Position numbers and translations under genes: made by a program
From: JBKBKN01 sp046294625
Lineage (GTDB): Bacteria > Bacteroidota > Bacteroidia > M30B66
Reading direction: 5' to 3'
Assembly: GCA_046294625.1 (NCBI GenBank)
Contig: JBKBKN010000004.1
Location: 99,565 to 163,564, forward strand
Length of the DNA: 64,000 bases
Shown: piece by piece, positions 38,378 to 46,996 of the stretch
How the letters are laid out: each line of letters opens with the position of its first letter
Position numbering within the stretch: position 1 is the first letter of the stretch
The notes under the pieces: generated by a model
Told to the model about the DNA's origin: nothing
The model's database searches: none
Seen by the model: only the letters and a program-made list of their open reading frames with translations

Positions 38378-39736
38378 ATGAGCGCGAAAAAACCAAGATT
38401 AAGCTTTTGGGATATCTGGAATATGAGCTTTGGCTTTATGGGAATTCAAATGGGATTTGCCTTACAAAATGCCAATGCTAGTCGCATACTTCAAACCTTT
38501 GGTGCCGATGTGGAACACCTTTCCTGGTTTTGGCTGGTTGCTCCGGTCACCGGAATGATTGTTCAACCCATCATTGGGCACTACAGCGACCGCACTTGGA
38601 CCAAACTTGGTCGTCGTCGGCCTTATTTCCTTACAGGAGCTATTTTAGCGGCTATTGGGCTTATTCTGATGCCCAACGCATCAATGTTTGCGGCGGTGAT
38701 GCCTGCTTTGTGGATAGGTGCAGGTATGCTAATGGTGATGGATGCGTCATTTAACATAGCGATGGAGCCTTTCCGAGCTTTGGTCGCAGATAAACTGCCT
38801 ACCGATCAGCGTACGCTTGGCTTTTCAGTGCAAACGCTTTTAATAGGAATTGGGGCCGTAACAGGTTCATGGCTTCCGTATGTTTTTGCAAATTATTTGG
38901 GTTTCGAGTCCGATGCGGATCCCGGACAAATACCATCTAATCTGGTACTCTCGTTTATTATTGGCGCCGCTATTCTGGTTTCATCCATTGTTTGGACTGT
39001 GATCAGAACAAAAGAATATTCGCCCGAAGAGCAAGCTAAGTTTGATGACCATCAGGAAGATGCACTTGAAGAAGAGAGCAAAGGGCTACGCGATATATTC
39101 AGAGACTTTGCGAAAATGCCAAAAGCGATGAAACAATTGGGTTTGGTTCAGTTTTTTTCATGGTTTGCGCTCTTCTCCATGTGGGTATTTACCACACCTT
39201 CACTTGCTCAGCATGTCTGGGGCTTACCTGCCGACGACAATAGTTCAGCAGCTTTTAATGATGCAGGCAATTATGTAGGTGTAATCTTTGGCGTGTATAA
39301 TCTGGTGGCAGCCATCTTTGCAATGATGCTACCGGTCATTGCCAAGTTTGTGGGCAGAAAACGTACACATGCCATTTGTTTAACAGCAGGTGGCTTAGGA
39401 TTAATGTCAATTATTTTGGTTACCAGTCCGGAAATGAAGTGGATGCTAAATATTTCCATGATTGGTGTTGGAATTGCATGGGCAAGTATTCTAGCCATGC
39501 CGTATGCCATTTTAGCAGGCTCAATTCCAGCAAGAAAAATGGGCGTTTACATGGGTATTTTCAACTTCTTTATCACCTTTCCACAGATTGTTAATGGAAT
39601 ATTTGGTGGACCCATCGTAAAACATTTGTATGGCGGACATGCTGTCTATGCGATTGTTACAGCAGGTGCTTTGATGATTCTCGGCGCTGTTTCAGTGCTG
39701 TTTGTAGAAGATAAGGATGATATTGTTAAAAGCTAG
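38378..39736 (+). CDS. MFS sugar transporter (SLC45/GPH-like)
   Basis: A 452-residue, 12-helix transporter of the major facilitator superfamily, of the kind annotated as maltose or sucrose-type permeases in Bacteroidota. Early helices contain SFGFMGIQMGFALQNANASR; the loop between helices 2 and 3 has the signature GHYSDRTWTKLGRRRPY, typical of the GPH/SLC45 group. A charged central loop (about residues 220-250) separates the two six-helix halves. The 23-bp inverted repeat 6 bp before its ATG suggests dedicated regulation, fitting a catabolic sugar transporter. The substrate is not determinable, and no glycosidase neighbours it. Confidence 0.85.
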   Translation: MSAKKPRLSFWDIWNMSFGFMGIQMGFALQNANASRILQTFGADVEHLSWFWLVAPVTGMIVQPIIGHYSDRTWTKLGRRRPYFLTGAILAAIGLILMPNASMFAAVMPALWIGAGMLMVMDASFNIAMEPFRALVADKLPTDQRTLGFSVQTLLIGIGAVTGSWLPYVFANYLGFESDADPGQIPSNLVLSFIIGAAILVSSIVWTVIRTKEYSPEEQAKFDDHQEDALEEESKGLRDIFRDFAKMPKAMKQLGLVQFFSWFALFSMWVFTTPSLAQHVWGLPADDNSSAAFNDAGNYVGVIFGVYNLVAAIFAMMLPVIAKFVGRKRTHAICLTAGGLGLMSIILVTSPEMKWMLNISMIGVGIAWASILAMPYAILAGSIPARKMGVYMGIFNFFITFPQIVNGIFGGPIVKHLYGGHAVYAIVTAGALMILGAVSVLFVEDKDDIVKS

Positions 39737-39756
39737 TTAGCCAACAGCTCCATTAA

Positions 39757-39799
39757 AAAAAGAAACGCTCCCTCAATTCATGACGGAGCGTTTCTTTTT
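39757..39799. terminator. Bidirectional terminator between convergent genes
   Basis: AAAAAGAAACGCTCC (39757-39771) and GGAGCGTTTCTTTTT (39785-39799) form a perfect 15-bp stem with A-rich and T-rich flanks. It can stop transcription from both the transporter gene and the collagen-repeat gene. Confidence 0.85.
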
Positions 39800-39814
39800 A
39801 ATCGAAGAAGTCAA

Positions 39815-42265
39815 TTATTTAACTTCTATGCTTGGAATCGCTTTTTGCTCTTCACGCGCACCATCCATTTTAATCACTTTATTCAATTCTGGCTTTTTCA
39901 GGAATAGTTTAGAGTCGTTTTCACCCACCGCTTTTGGATAGATGTATAGCCCTTTCTTACGCTCAGGCTTATCCTGAACAGCTTCGAAAGGATGATCCTT
40001 AGCGTAAGCATCATTTCTCTGCGCTGTTACTTGCCATGATACTTTCATGCCAGGCTTGGCTCCTGCTATGGTGAAGCTGTTTCCAGAAATTTCTGCACTC
40101 ACATGAAGCTCAGGTGCAGCGCCTCCTATTGGTGTTAAGATGTAAGAGCAATCTTTATTGATTGCGTCAAAATAATCAGGTAAAGAGATCGTCGCAGATC
40201 CATTCGCATCGCATACGATATTTCCTCGGTACACATTCAATACTTCATTAGACTCAATAGCGGCATGCTTCAAAAACTTATTTGCCGGATCAAAAGGGTG
40301 ATCGATCACAAAATTTTTTGCACCTAATGCGCCTATATCGCCAATAGCAATCATATTTGTAAAACTGGCCACACCAAATCCGGAAGGATCTTGCGAATTG
40401 CCTGAAACACCCGAAAAACCGCCGTTTCCAAACACGCCGGTGGCATCTTCTGTCAAAGGACCGATCGCATCAGTGTTCAAACCGAAAGCACCTACTCCAG
40501 CTCTGTATTCAGATTGTCCAAGTGAACCATAATATCCCAAACCAGTTACACCAGCATTCACAACAGGTGGATTTCCGGCAGGATTAACACCCAAGGCAGG
40601 ATTTAAGTGGAGACCGAATACGCCTGTACCGCCTGAACGCAGTGTTTGACCGCTTACGCCTTGAAACCCTGTACCATCAACACCTGATCCACCATTGGTT
40701 CTCAAATTATTTCCTAATACCCCTGCAAATCCTGAAGCAGTTTGCTCAACCTGACCTGATACGCCATTGCCGGCTCCAGAAGATGAACCAAGGATAGCGG
40801 AGTTGTTGGTTGACGAAGTATTGGTGCTTGCTTGAATAGCTGCAAATCCATTAGATGCAACAGTGCTTGCCGCAGCGATTCCTACTGCCTGTCCAGCAGT
40901 TACATCAGCACGAATGGCAATAGAGTTGGCTGTGCCTGTTCCGTTGGAAATTGTAGCCTGAACAGGTCCAGAATTTGCAGTGATCTGGCGTCCGGCTCCA
41001 GCTCCGCCAAAGTTGTAGGCATCGTTTAAGGTACCACCGCCTGTTCCGGCAGGGCCTTGCGGACCGGCGGGACCTTGTGGACCTGCAGGACCCGTTGCAC
41101 CTGTGGGGCCAGGGGGACCTTGTGGACCGGCTGGACCCGTGGCACCTGAAGCACCAGCAGGACCCGTGGCACCTGCAGGGCCGACAGGACCTTGAGGACC
41201 TTCAGGGCCAATTAAAGGGGTTCCTACCCCCCAGCTGCCGGCTGTTTTTGGCCCGAATATGTTCCAAGTTGTAGTATTGATATAAAAATCTCCATTGTTC
41301 CCTACAGCTCCTCCAGGATTGGTAGCTCCTGAAAGAACTGTGCGACCGTCTAGACCGGCTGGACCCTGTGGACCGGCTGGACCTGTTGCCCCTGCTGGAC
41401 CGGCTGGACCTTGTGGGCCAGCTGAACCTTGTGCTCCGGCGGGACCGGCAGGACCGGCAGGACCTTGTGGGCCAGCTGAACCTTGTGCTCCGGCGGGACC
41501 GGCGGGACCGGCAGGACCAGCAGGACCTTGTATATTTCCTACATTCACAAACTGATTATTTTGTGCATCCCACACAAATAAGTTACCATTGATTAAATAA
41601 CCATCACCAGGGTTACCTGTTGGCGGCAACTGATTAGGATTATTGAAACTACCTAAGATATTGATGCCAGTGCCTGGGTTGCCTTGCGGACCTTGGGGGC
41701 CGGCAGGGCCTTGTGGACCTGGAGGGCCTGGTACTCCCTGAACACCGGCGGGACCTTGGGGGCCGACTGGACCAGGCTCACCTTGGGGGCCGACAGAGCC
41801 GGTCGGTCCGGGAGGCCCGGCAGGGCCGGGAGGGCCTTGGGGGCCACTACTTCCTGCATTCGCAGCATAAAGTGCATAAGGAACCGATAGTAATTGGTTG
41901 CTACCAATTTCTGTGAAATTATTCCCACCATTAGGATCCATTTCTACTTTCAACCACTGATTGGCATTAGCCCAGTTGATAGCTGCAAATGTTCCTGTTG
42001 TCGGAGTTCCATTGCCTATTTGAATGTTTACCAAGCCAAATGCATTGGTAGTGGCATTATGCGTTTCCACATATTCCACCGGGCCATTCTCCCCACCGGA
42101 AAGCACACTGATGCGAAGTGTGATGTTTTGATTTACAAAAACATTACCCTGATTATTTCGGGCAATTGCCTGATAATTGATGCCTTGAGGCACCGTCTGA
42201 GCATGGAGGGTAACTGATGCAAAAAGCAAAAAGCCACTCAGAACATTGAATAAAATCCTTTTCAT
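39815..42265 (-). CDS. Collagen-like repeat secreted protein (816 aa)
   Basis: After a signal peptide (MKRILFNVLSGFLLFASVTLHAQ) comes a 115-residue head domain (GINYQAIARNNQGNVFVNQN ... LSVPYALYA) shared with the paralogue at 42965. Three Gly-X-Y collagen-like blocks follow at about residues 141-200, 247-307 and 353-408, rich in GPAGPQGPAG. They are separated by a conserved linker (NILGS...NPGDGYLINGNLFVW) and a related one. The C-terminal half holds GVxG-type repeats (GVSGQTLRSGGTGVFG) like those of surface or tail-fibre proteins, and a beta-rich end. No T9SS sorting domain is evident, so export may stop in the periplasm or outer membrane. The collagen blocks should form trimeric stalks; the role is probably surface display. 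Confidence 0.88.
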   Translation of the reverse strand: MKRILFNVLSGFLLFASVTLHAQTVPQGINYQAIARNNQGNVFVNQNITLRISVLSGGENGPVEYVETHNATTNAFGLVNIQIGNGTPTTGTFAAINWANANQWLKVEMDPNGGNNFTEIGSNQLLSVPYALYAANAGSSGPQGPPGPAGPPGPTGSVGPQGEPGPVGPQGPAGVQGVPGPPGPQGPAGPQGPQGNPGTGINILGSFNNPNQLPPTGNPGDGYLINGNLFVWDAQNNQFVNVGNIQGPAGPAGPAGPAGAQGSAGPQGPAGPAGPAGAQGSAGPQGPAGPAGATGPAGPQGPAGLDGRTVLSGATNPGGAVGNNGDFYINTTTWNIFGPKTAGSWGVGTPLIGPEGPQGPVGPAGATGPAGASGATGPAGPQGPPGPTGATGPAGPQGPAGPQGPAGTGGGTLNDAYNFGGAGAGRQITANSGPVQATISNGTGTANSIAIRADVTAGQAVGIAAASTVASNGFAAIQASTNTSSTNNSAILGSSSGAGNGVSGQVEQTASGFAGVLGNNLRTNGGSGVDGTGFQGVSGQTLRSGGTGVFGLHLNPALGVNPAGNPPVVNAGVTGLGYYGSLGQSEYRAGVGAFGLNTDAIGPLTEDATGVFGNGGFSGVSGNSQDPSGFGVASFTNMIAIGDIGALGAKNFVIDHPFDPANKFLKHAAIESNEVLNVYRGNIVCDANGSATISLPDYFDAINKDCSYILTPIGGAAPELHVSAEISGNSFTIAGAKPGMKVSWQVTAQRNDAYAKDHPFEAVQDKPERKKGLYIYPKAVGENDSKLFLKKPELNKVIKMDGAREEQKAIPSIEVK
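41407..41509 (-). repeat. 54-bp tandem repeat in the collagen coding region
   Basis: A block of about 49 bp beginning GACCTTGTGGGCCAGC on the plus strand occurs at 41407 and again at 41461 with near identity. The period of 54 bp equals six Gly-X-Y triplets, so copy-number changes would lengthen or shorten the stalk without breaking frame. Confidence 0.8.
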
Positions 42266-42276
42266 GTGTGTGCTGT

Positions 42277-42792
42277 TTAATTTGTTAAGTGTTTGGTGAA
42301 ATTGATTGTTTGTATTTGTTTGAAATTGGGTGATGAAAATCTCAGAAAATAAACCCCTGGGGCTAAGCCTGCTATATTAAATTGATAAGTCTGTTCGCCA
42401 CTGGCATGGTTGATTTGAATGGGCTCATTTACTAGTCGTCCGGACAAATCGAAACATTCAGCCTTAAATGCATGTCTCCGATCAAGATTAATTTGCACAT
42501 TTAGCACTGACGATGCGGGGTTTGGAAACGCGATAATATTCATATCCGTTGCAATTTCATCTATGCGAACGGAAACAAATTTATCAGGTTGATGAAAGCC
42601 CTGAGTTAAGATGAATGAATTGTTGGAAATGGTGGTGATAGCTGCCATTTCGCCTACCGTGTAGGATACTTCCATTTCTGCATTTTGAAAATTCCCGCCT
42701 TGACTGGCGATAACTTCGGGTGAAAGCACTTGTGCTTGCGCTCCGAATAAAAGCCCGCAAAAGGCTAATGAGCTTAATTTAAGTTTTTTCAT
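42277..42792 (-). CDS. Small T9SS-sorted secreted protein
   Basis: A 171-residue protein made of a signal peptide (ending LFGAQAQ), a short domain of about 70 residues (VIASQGGNFQNAEMEVSYTV then GEMAAITT and FILTQGFHQPD) and a type A sorting domain (AFPNPASSVLNVQI to the C-terminus). The GEMAAITTxSNNxxxLTQGFHQP layout is widespread in Bacteroidota genomes, often near larger adhesins. It lies only 11 bp upstream of the 816-residue collagen-like gene and downstream of the second collagen-like gene, so the three could share a transcript and a surface structure. Function is unknown. Confidence 0.85.
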   Translation of the reverse strand: MKKLKLSSLAFCGLLFGAQAQVLSPEVIASQGGNFQNAEMEVSYTVGEMAAITTISNNSFILTQGFHQPDKFVSVRIDEIATDMNIIAFPNPASSVLNVQINLDRRHAFKAECFDLSGRLVNEPIQINHASGEQTYQFNIAGLAPGVYFLRFSSPNFKQIQTINFTKHLTN

Positions 42793-42964
42793 TTTTAAAA
42801 AATGTTTTAAAGCAAAAAGCTAGGTAAAAAGTATGGTGTTAGATGAATGTTTCGATTGTTTATAGGTCGGCAAATTTAGCGCTAACATTAAGCTGTGCAA
42901 ATATTTAACATAGCGCAGCAGTCTTGATGGGTCTTGTGAGATAAGATAGGGCTAAAAAATGGAT

Positions 42965-44257
42965 TTACCTTGACTTTGTTGCCCCATCAAAACTTCCCGA
43001 AAAGCTTTGGACATACCAGCTTAAATTGTTTGCAAGTGTTCTGCTAAATCCATAAGCACCTGTTGTGGTGTAAACAGCAATAATCTCTGCTGCTGCTACA
43101 CCCCCAATAACGCTTCCATTTAATGCTTGCGAGTGCCATTGACCTGTGCCGGCTGAGCTCCTTCCAAAGCCATAGGCGTTTTGTTGGGTGTACATCACTA
43201 CTTTGTCTTTTGATGCTACTGTTCCTGCTAAAGTTCCGGAAATGCTTGTTGATACCCATGCAGGATTATCTGATGCATTGAGGGCTAAAGCATAAGCAGA
43301 AGTATTGGTAATCAGCACCACAGCCATCTCGCTCGATTCTGTAGCAATGACAGGGCCATCTAAAGTTTGCGGATACCAAAAAGTAGAATTTGCACTATTA
43401 CGCATAATACCATAGGCGTGGGTGTTGGTATAAATTACTACAATATCGCCTTTACTAATCATTTGGCAACTTGCATCTCCGGCAGGTCCAGGAATTCCTT
43501 GCGGCCCCTGTGGACCGGGCAAGCCTTGCGGACCGGCAGGACCTTGCGGACCTTGTGGACCAGTTGCACCCTGCTCCCCTTGTGGACCCGGCGGCCCAGG
43601 TAAGCCTTGTTCTCCCTGCGAACCTTGGATGTTTCCGGTATTCACAAAACTATTCGCTTGTGTATTCCAAACGAATAAATTTCCTTGTATTAAGTATGCT
43701 TCTCCAGGATTTGCTGAAGCAGGCAGTTGATTGGGCGCTTCAAGGCTACCTAATATTTGAAGCGCCGGTCCGGGGTCTCCCTGAATACCCTGCTCGCCTT
43801 GCGGGCCTGGAGGCCCTGGCTCTCCGGGTGGGCCTTGCGGACCAACATTGCCCGATGTTTCAGCATAGAATGCAAAAGGAACTGATAGGAGTTGGCTTGA
43901 ACCAATTTCTGTGAAGTTATTCCCGCCATTGACATCCATTTCAACGCGCAGCCAAAAATTACCCGTTGACCAATCGATTTCATTGATGTTTCCATTCAGT
44001 GGAGAGCCTAATCCAATTTGCAGATTGATTAAGCCAAATGCATTGGATGAAGTAGAATGAAGCTCCGCATAAGCAACACTTCCCGAAGAGCTTCCGGAGA
44101 TTACACTCACGCGAAGTGCAATATTTTGATTGGCTATAATTTCACCAGTGGCATTGCGGGCTACCGCTTGATAGTTGATAGCCTGAGGTACATTCTGCCC
44201 ATAAAGCGATTGAAGTGAAGCAAAAAGCAAGAGAAGCAATACATTAAGGTTATTCAT
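42965..44257 (-). CDS. Collagen-like repeat protein with four C-terminal ~40-residue repeats
   Basis: A 430-residue paralogue of the protein at 39815: same head domain (AINYQAVARNATGEIIANQN ... LLSVPFAFYA), same linker (NPGEAYLIQGNLFVW), but shorter collagen blocks (about residues 138-165 and 212-260). Its C-terminus is different: four tandem repeats of about 40 residues (268-430; DNA 42968-43453) with consensus VVxYTxTxAYGFxRxxAxxxxW and a closing GxVxG. They look like blades or hairpins of a small beta structure, probably a binding head on a collagen stalk. ATG44257 gives a good signal peptide (ending SLYGQ); ATG44278 would add seven residues. No sorting domain is seen. Confidence 0.85.
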   Translation of the reverse strand: MNNLNVLLLLLFASLQSLYGQNVPQAINYQAVARNATGEIIANQNIALRVSVISGSSSGSVAYAELHSTSSNAFGLINLQIGLGSPLNGNINEIDWSTGNFWLRVEMDVNGGNNFTEIGSSQLLSVPFAFYAETSGNVGPQGPPGEPGPPGPQGEQGIQGDPGPALQILGSLEAPNQLPASANPGEAYLIQGNLFVWNTQANSFVNTGNIQGSQGEQGLPGPPGPQGEQGATGPQGPQGPAGPQGLPGPQGPQGIPGPAGDASCQMISKGDIVVIYTNTHAYGIMRNSANSTFWYPQTLDGPVIATESSEMAVVLITNTSAYALALNASDNPAWVSTSISGTLAGTVASKDKVVMYTQQNAYGFGRSSAGTGQWHSQALNGSVIGGVAAAEIIAVYTTTGAYGFSRTLANNLSWYVQSFSGSFDGATKSR

Positions 44258-44331
44258 GAGGGTAGTTTTTGGATGCAAAGAAATAATCGGTTTTACGAAA
44301 TTATAACTTTTGGCCCAGAAAAACGAACGTG

Positions 44332-45777
44332 TTACAAATCGGCCAACAACTTTTTAGCGGCGATGATTCCATTTAGCGTTACACCAGGTATGCCTTGTCC
44401 CGGATACACACTATCACCGCACAGATAAACGCCTTTAGCTGCTCGTGAACTGATCATTTGCCAGGGCTTTATGCTTCGATATTGCGGATACCCACCTACA
44501 AAGCCAAATTTGCGTAAAGTCCAATCCTGCCATGTGGCGGGTGTAGATGCATGCTCATAGACAACTTCGCCGTCTTCGAAACAATTATTCTGCTGCAGAA
44601 AATTTGTAATTTTTTCGGCAATGGCTTCTTTATTAATCACATGCTCAGACGGATTGTGCACATGTGTGCTCACTGATGCCACATAATGACCTGCGGGGGC
44701 CCTTGTCAAATCTGATGGATGGCTGTAGCTGATAAAAACACTTTCACTTCCCTTCAATCCGATTCCGGAGTGATGCAACTGACGGTGAATGGCTCCAACC
44801 GGGACCTTTCCTTTCACCCCAAAGCCCATCGTAAATGCACCATTTAGCTGATCGCTTTCCATTATTTTTGAACGAAGACGCTTATTCTCATTCAATTCCG
44901 GGAAAAGCTCCAGTAGATTATTGACAGGAATTCCGCTGATAATGTTATTCGCTTTGAAGTGGCCTTTATTGGTGGTGATCAAAAACAGATCGTCTTGCCT
45001 TTGGATTTCCAACACTTGTGTTCGGTTTTCGTATCCATTGCCTCTAGATTGAATGTACTCGACAAATGGCTTCACCAAATTAATCAAGCCTCCGGGCATA
45101 TAGTAGTTTCCAAAATTGGTATAGCACAAGGCCGTTGCCCCGAAAAGCAAGTTCACTTCGTGCGCCTTGTTCTGCGCTGTAATCATCAATTGCTGATTGA
45201 CAAAATCAACAAATCTTTGATTCTCAGCCAATCCGGTTTGATTCAAAAGGTCTTGCACGGTGGTGAATGCATTCATGGCAAATTTGAGCTGAACTGGATT
45301 GAAGTTAAGCAGCATTTGCCAAAAGTCTGTTAGTCGGTCAGGGGGAAAATGCAACTGCTTACCACTTACTGACCAGACAAAACGGCTGATTTGGTAGCAT
45401 CGTTCCCAAAATACTCTTTGACCATTTTCACCGAAGTGTAACTCGGCTTCTTCAATCCATTTTTCTAAGTTCTCATATCGATTTAATATTGCACCATCTG
45501 CCATCTTCACTTGCATGGGTAAATCAAGCTTGATGGCGGGGAGTTGTATGCCGGTTTTTTGTAAAAGCAAATCAACGGGCATGCCTTTGTCCAATCCAAC
45601 TAAAGTAGTAGCTCCTGCTTCGAAAATAAATCCTTTACGAAAATAAGAGCTTGTGCAGCCTCCGGGCAAATAGTTCTGCTCGGTTACCATCACTTCACGT
45701 CCTTCGGCACTGAGCCATGCTGCGGCAGCAAGACTTCCCATGCCACTACCAATAATAAATGTCTCGACAGATTGCAA
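44332..45777 (-). CDS. CrtI-superfamily carotenoid desaturase/isomerase (CrtD/CrtISO-like)
   Basis: A 481-residue FAD enzyme of the phytoene desaturase/carotene isomerase group. The N-terminus has the dinucleotide loop IGSGMGSLAAAAWLSAEG and the flavin-contacting NYLPGGCTSSYFRKG. The C-terminus has the family signature YLCGDSVYPGQGIPGVTLNG. It is more like the CrtD (C-3',4' desaturase), CrtISO or retinol-saturase branch than the CrtI at 12119, since the C-terminal signature reads GDSVYPGQGIPGV rather than AGQLTVPGPGVPP. It may act later in the carotenoid pathway. No other carotenoid gene is adjacent, and the 178-bp gap upstream separates it from pyrD, which runs the other way. Confidence 0.8.
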   Translation of the reverse strand: MQSVETFIIGSGMGSLAAAAWLSAEGREVMVTEQNYLPGGCTSSYFRKGFIFEAGATTLVGLDKGMPVDLLLQKTGIQLPAIKLDLPMQVKMADGAILNRYENLEKWIEEAELHFGENGQRVFWERCYQISRFVWSVSGKQLHFPPDRLTDFWQMLLNFNPVQLKFAMNAFTTVQDLLNQTGLAENQRFVDFVNQQLMITAQNKAHEVNLLFGATALCYTNFGNYYMPGGLINLVKPFVEYIQSRGNGYENRTQVLEIQRQDDLFLITTNKGHFKANNIISGIPVNNLLELFPELNENKRLRSKIMESDQLNGAFTMGFGVKGKVPVGAIHRQLHHSGIGLKGSESVFISYSHPSDLTRAPAGHYVASVSTHVHNPSEHVINKEAIAEKITNFLQQNNCFEDGEVVYEHASTPATWQDWTLRKFGFVGGYPQYRSIKPWQMISSRAAKGVYLCGDSVYPGQGIPGVTLNGIIAAKKLLADL

Positions 45778-45940
45778 TGCTGCTAAATTAAAATGCGCTT
45801 AAATAACCTTCAGCTTTATGGTTTTGTTCCATTGAATGGAACATAAATCGAATTGATGATTTGCAGGAAAAACACGTTAGACTCAGATGGGAATGATCAT
45901 CACCTCAGGAGTTTCAAAACATGGATGTAGATTATTTTCA

Positions 45941-45948
45941 TAAGTTTG
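45941..45948 (+). promoter_or_regulatory. Possible -7 element close to the pyrD start
   Basis: TAAGTTTG matches TAnnTTTG and ends 7 bp before ATG45956, so transcription would begin at or next to the start codon (leaderless mRNA). A -33 TTG is not seen, so this is tentative. Confidence 0.3.
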
Positions 45949-45955
45949 ACGCCTG

Positions 45956-46996
45956 ATGTACAAACAGCTCATAAGGCCGATATTTTTTCTGTTCCGTCCG
46001 GAGTCGGCGCATCACCTTTCGATCACCTTGGTGAAAATTGCCTTCGCTATCCCTTTGATAAAAACTTTGGTACAGCGTTTTTATTCTATCAGCTCCCCTC
46101 TTTTGCAAGTCAAAAAAGCCGGAATCACCTTTCCTAATCCAGTGGGTTTAGCAGCCGGGTTTGACAAAAATGCAGAACTGATCAATGACTTCGATGCCTT
46201 TGGATTTGGATTTATCGAAGTGGGCACTGTCACCCCCATGCCACAAGATGGAAACGCAAAACCAAGAATGTTTCGACTTAAACCCGATCAGGCTCTTATC
46301 AATCGCATGGGATTCAACAATCACGGGGTTGATGCTATGGTTAACCGATTGAAACACAGGAAAACCAAAATCACCATAGGTGGAAATATTGGCAAAAATA
46401 AAGTCACCGCAAACGAACAAGCACATCTTGATTATCTGCATTGCTTTGACCGGTTGCACCCCTATGTAGATTATTTTGTGGTAAATGTCAGCTCGCCCAA
46501 TACGCCCGGCTTACGAGCATTGCAAGATAAAGAACCATTGACTCAACTGCTCAAAGCTATTCAGTCGGAAAATCAAAAACTCGATAAGCCTAAACCTATT
46601 CTGCTAAAAATTGCGCCGGACTTAAGCACCGAACAGATAAATGAAATTGCTGAAATAGTTAGTGAATGCGAGCTAAATGGAGTAGTGGCGACCAATACCA
46701 CGATAGACCGTTCAAGACTAAAGTCGAGTGCAGAATTGGTAAATGAACAAGGTGGATTGAGCGGAAAACCCCTCAAACATAAATCCACTGAAGTCATCTC
46801 CTTATTGAGGAAATCTCTTGGTGATGAGAAAATCATTATTGGTGTGGGAGGTGTTTTCACCGCCGATGATGCTCTTGAAAAAATAAAAGCTGGAGCTGAT
46901 GTGGTGCAAGTTTACACCGGTTTTATCTACGAAGGACCTGCGATGGTCAAGAACATAAACAAAGCCTATTTGCAATGGAAACAAAGCAATACGTAA
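45956..46996 (+). CDS. pyrD: Quinone-dependent dihydroorotate dehydrogenase (class 2)
   Basis: This 346-residue flavoenzyme oxidises dihydroorotate to orotate in pyrimidine synthesis and passes electrons to membrane quinone. The N-terminal 45 residues form the class 2 membrane-association region. Catalytic-domain motifs are NPVGLAAGFDKNAE, VGTVTPMPQDGNAKPRMFR, NRMGFNNHG, the active-site loop VNVSSPNTPGLR with the Ser base typical of class 2, GVVATNTTIDR and the FMN phosphate loop GVGGVFTADDALEKI. It overlaps the HMG-CoA lyase gene by 22 bp (46975-46996), so the two are co-transcribed although metabolically unrelated. Confidence 0.95.
   Translation: MYKQLIRPIFFLFRPESAHHLSITLVKIAFAIPLIKTLVQRFYSISSPLLQVKKAGITFPNPVGLAAGFDKNAELINDFDAFGFGFIEVGTVTPMPQDGNAKPRMFRLKPDQALINRMGFNNHGVDAMVNRLKHRKTKITIGGNIGKNKVTANEQAHLDYLHCFDRLHPYVDYFVVNVSSPNTPGLRALQDKEPLTQLLKAIQSENQKLDKPKPILLKIAPDLSTEQINEIAEIVSECELNGVVATNTTIDRSRLKSSAELVNEQGGLSGKPLKHKSTEVISLLRKSLGDEKIIIGVGGVFTADDALEKIKAGADVVQVYTGFIYEGPAMVKNINKAYLQWKQSNT

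Noticed and set aside
43471..43914. A 147-codon open frame on the plus strand
   Set aside because: It is the antisense of the Gly-X-Y-coding region; the repetitive GC-rich sequence keeps several frames open. The same applies to the plus-strand Pro/Ala/Gly frames at 41295-41592.
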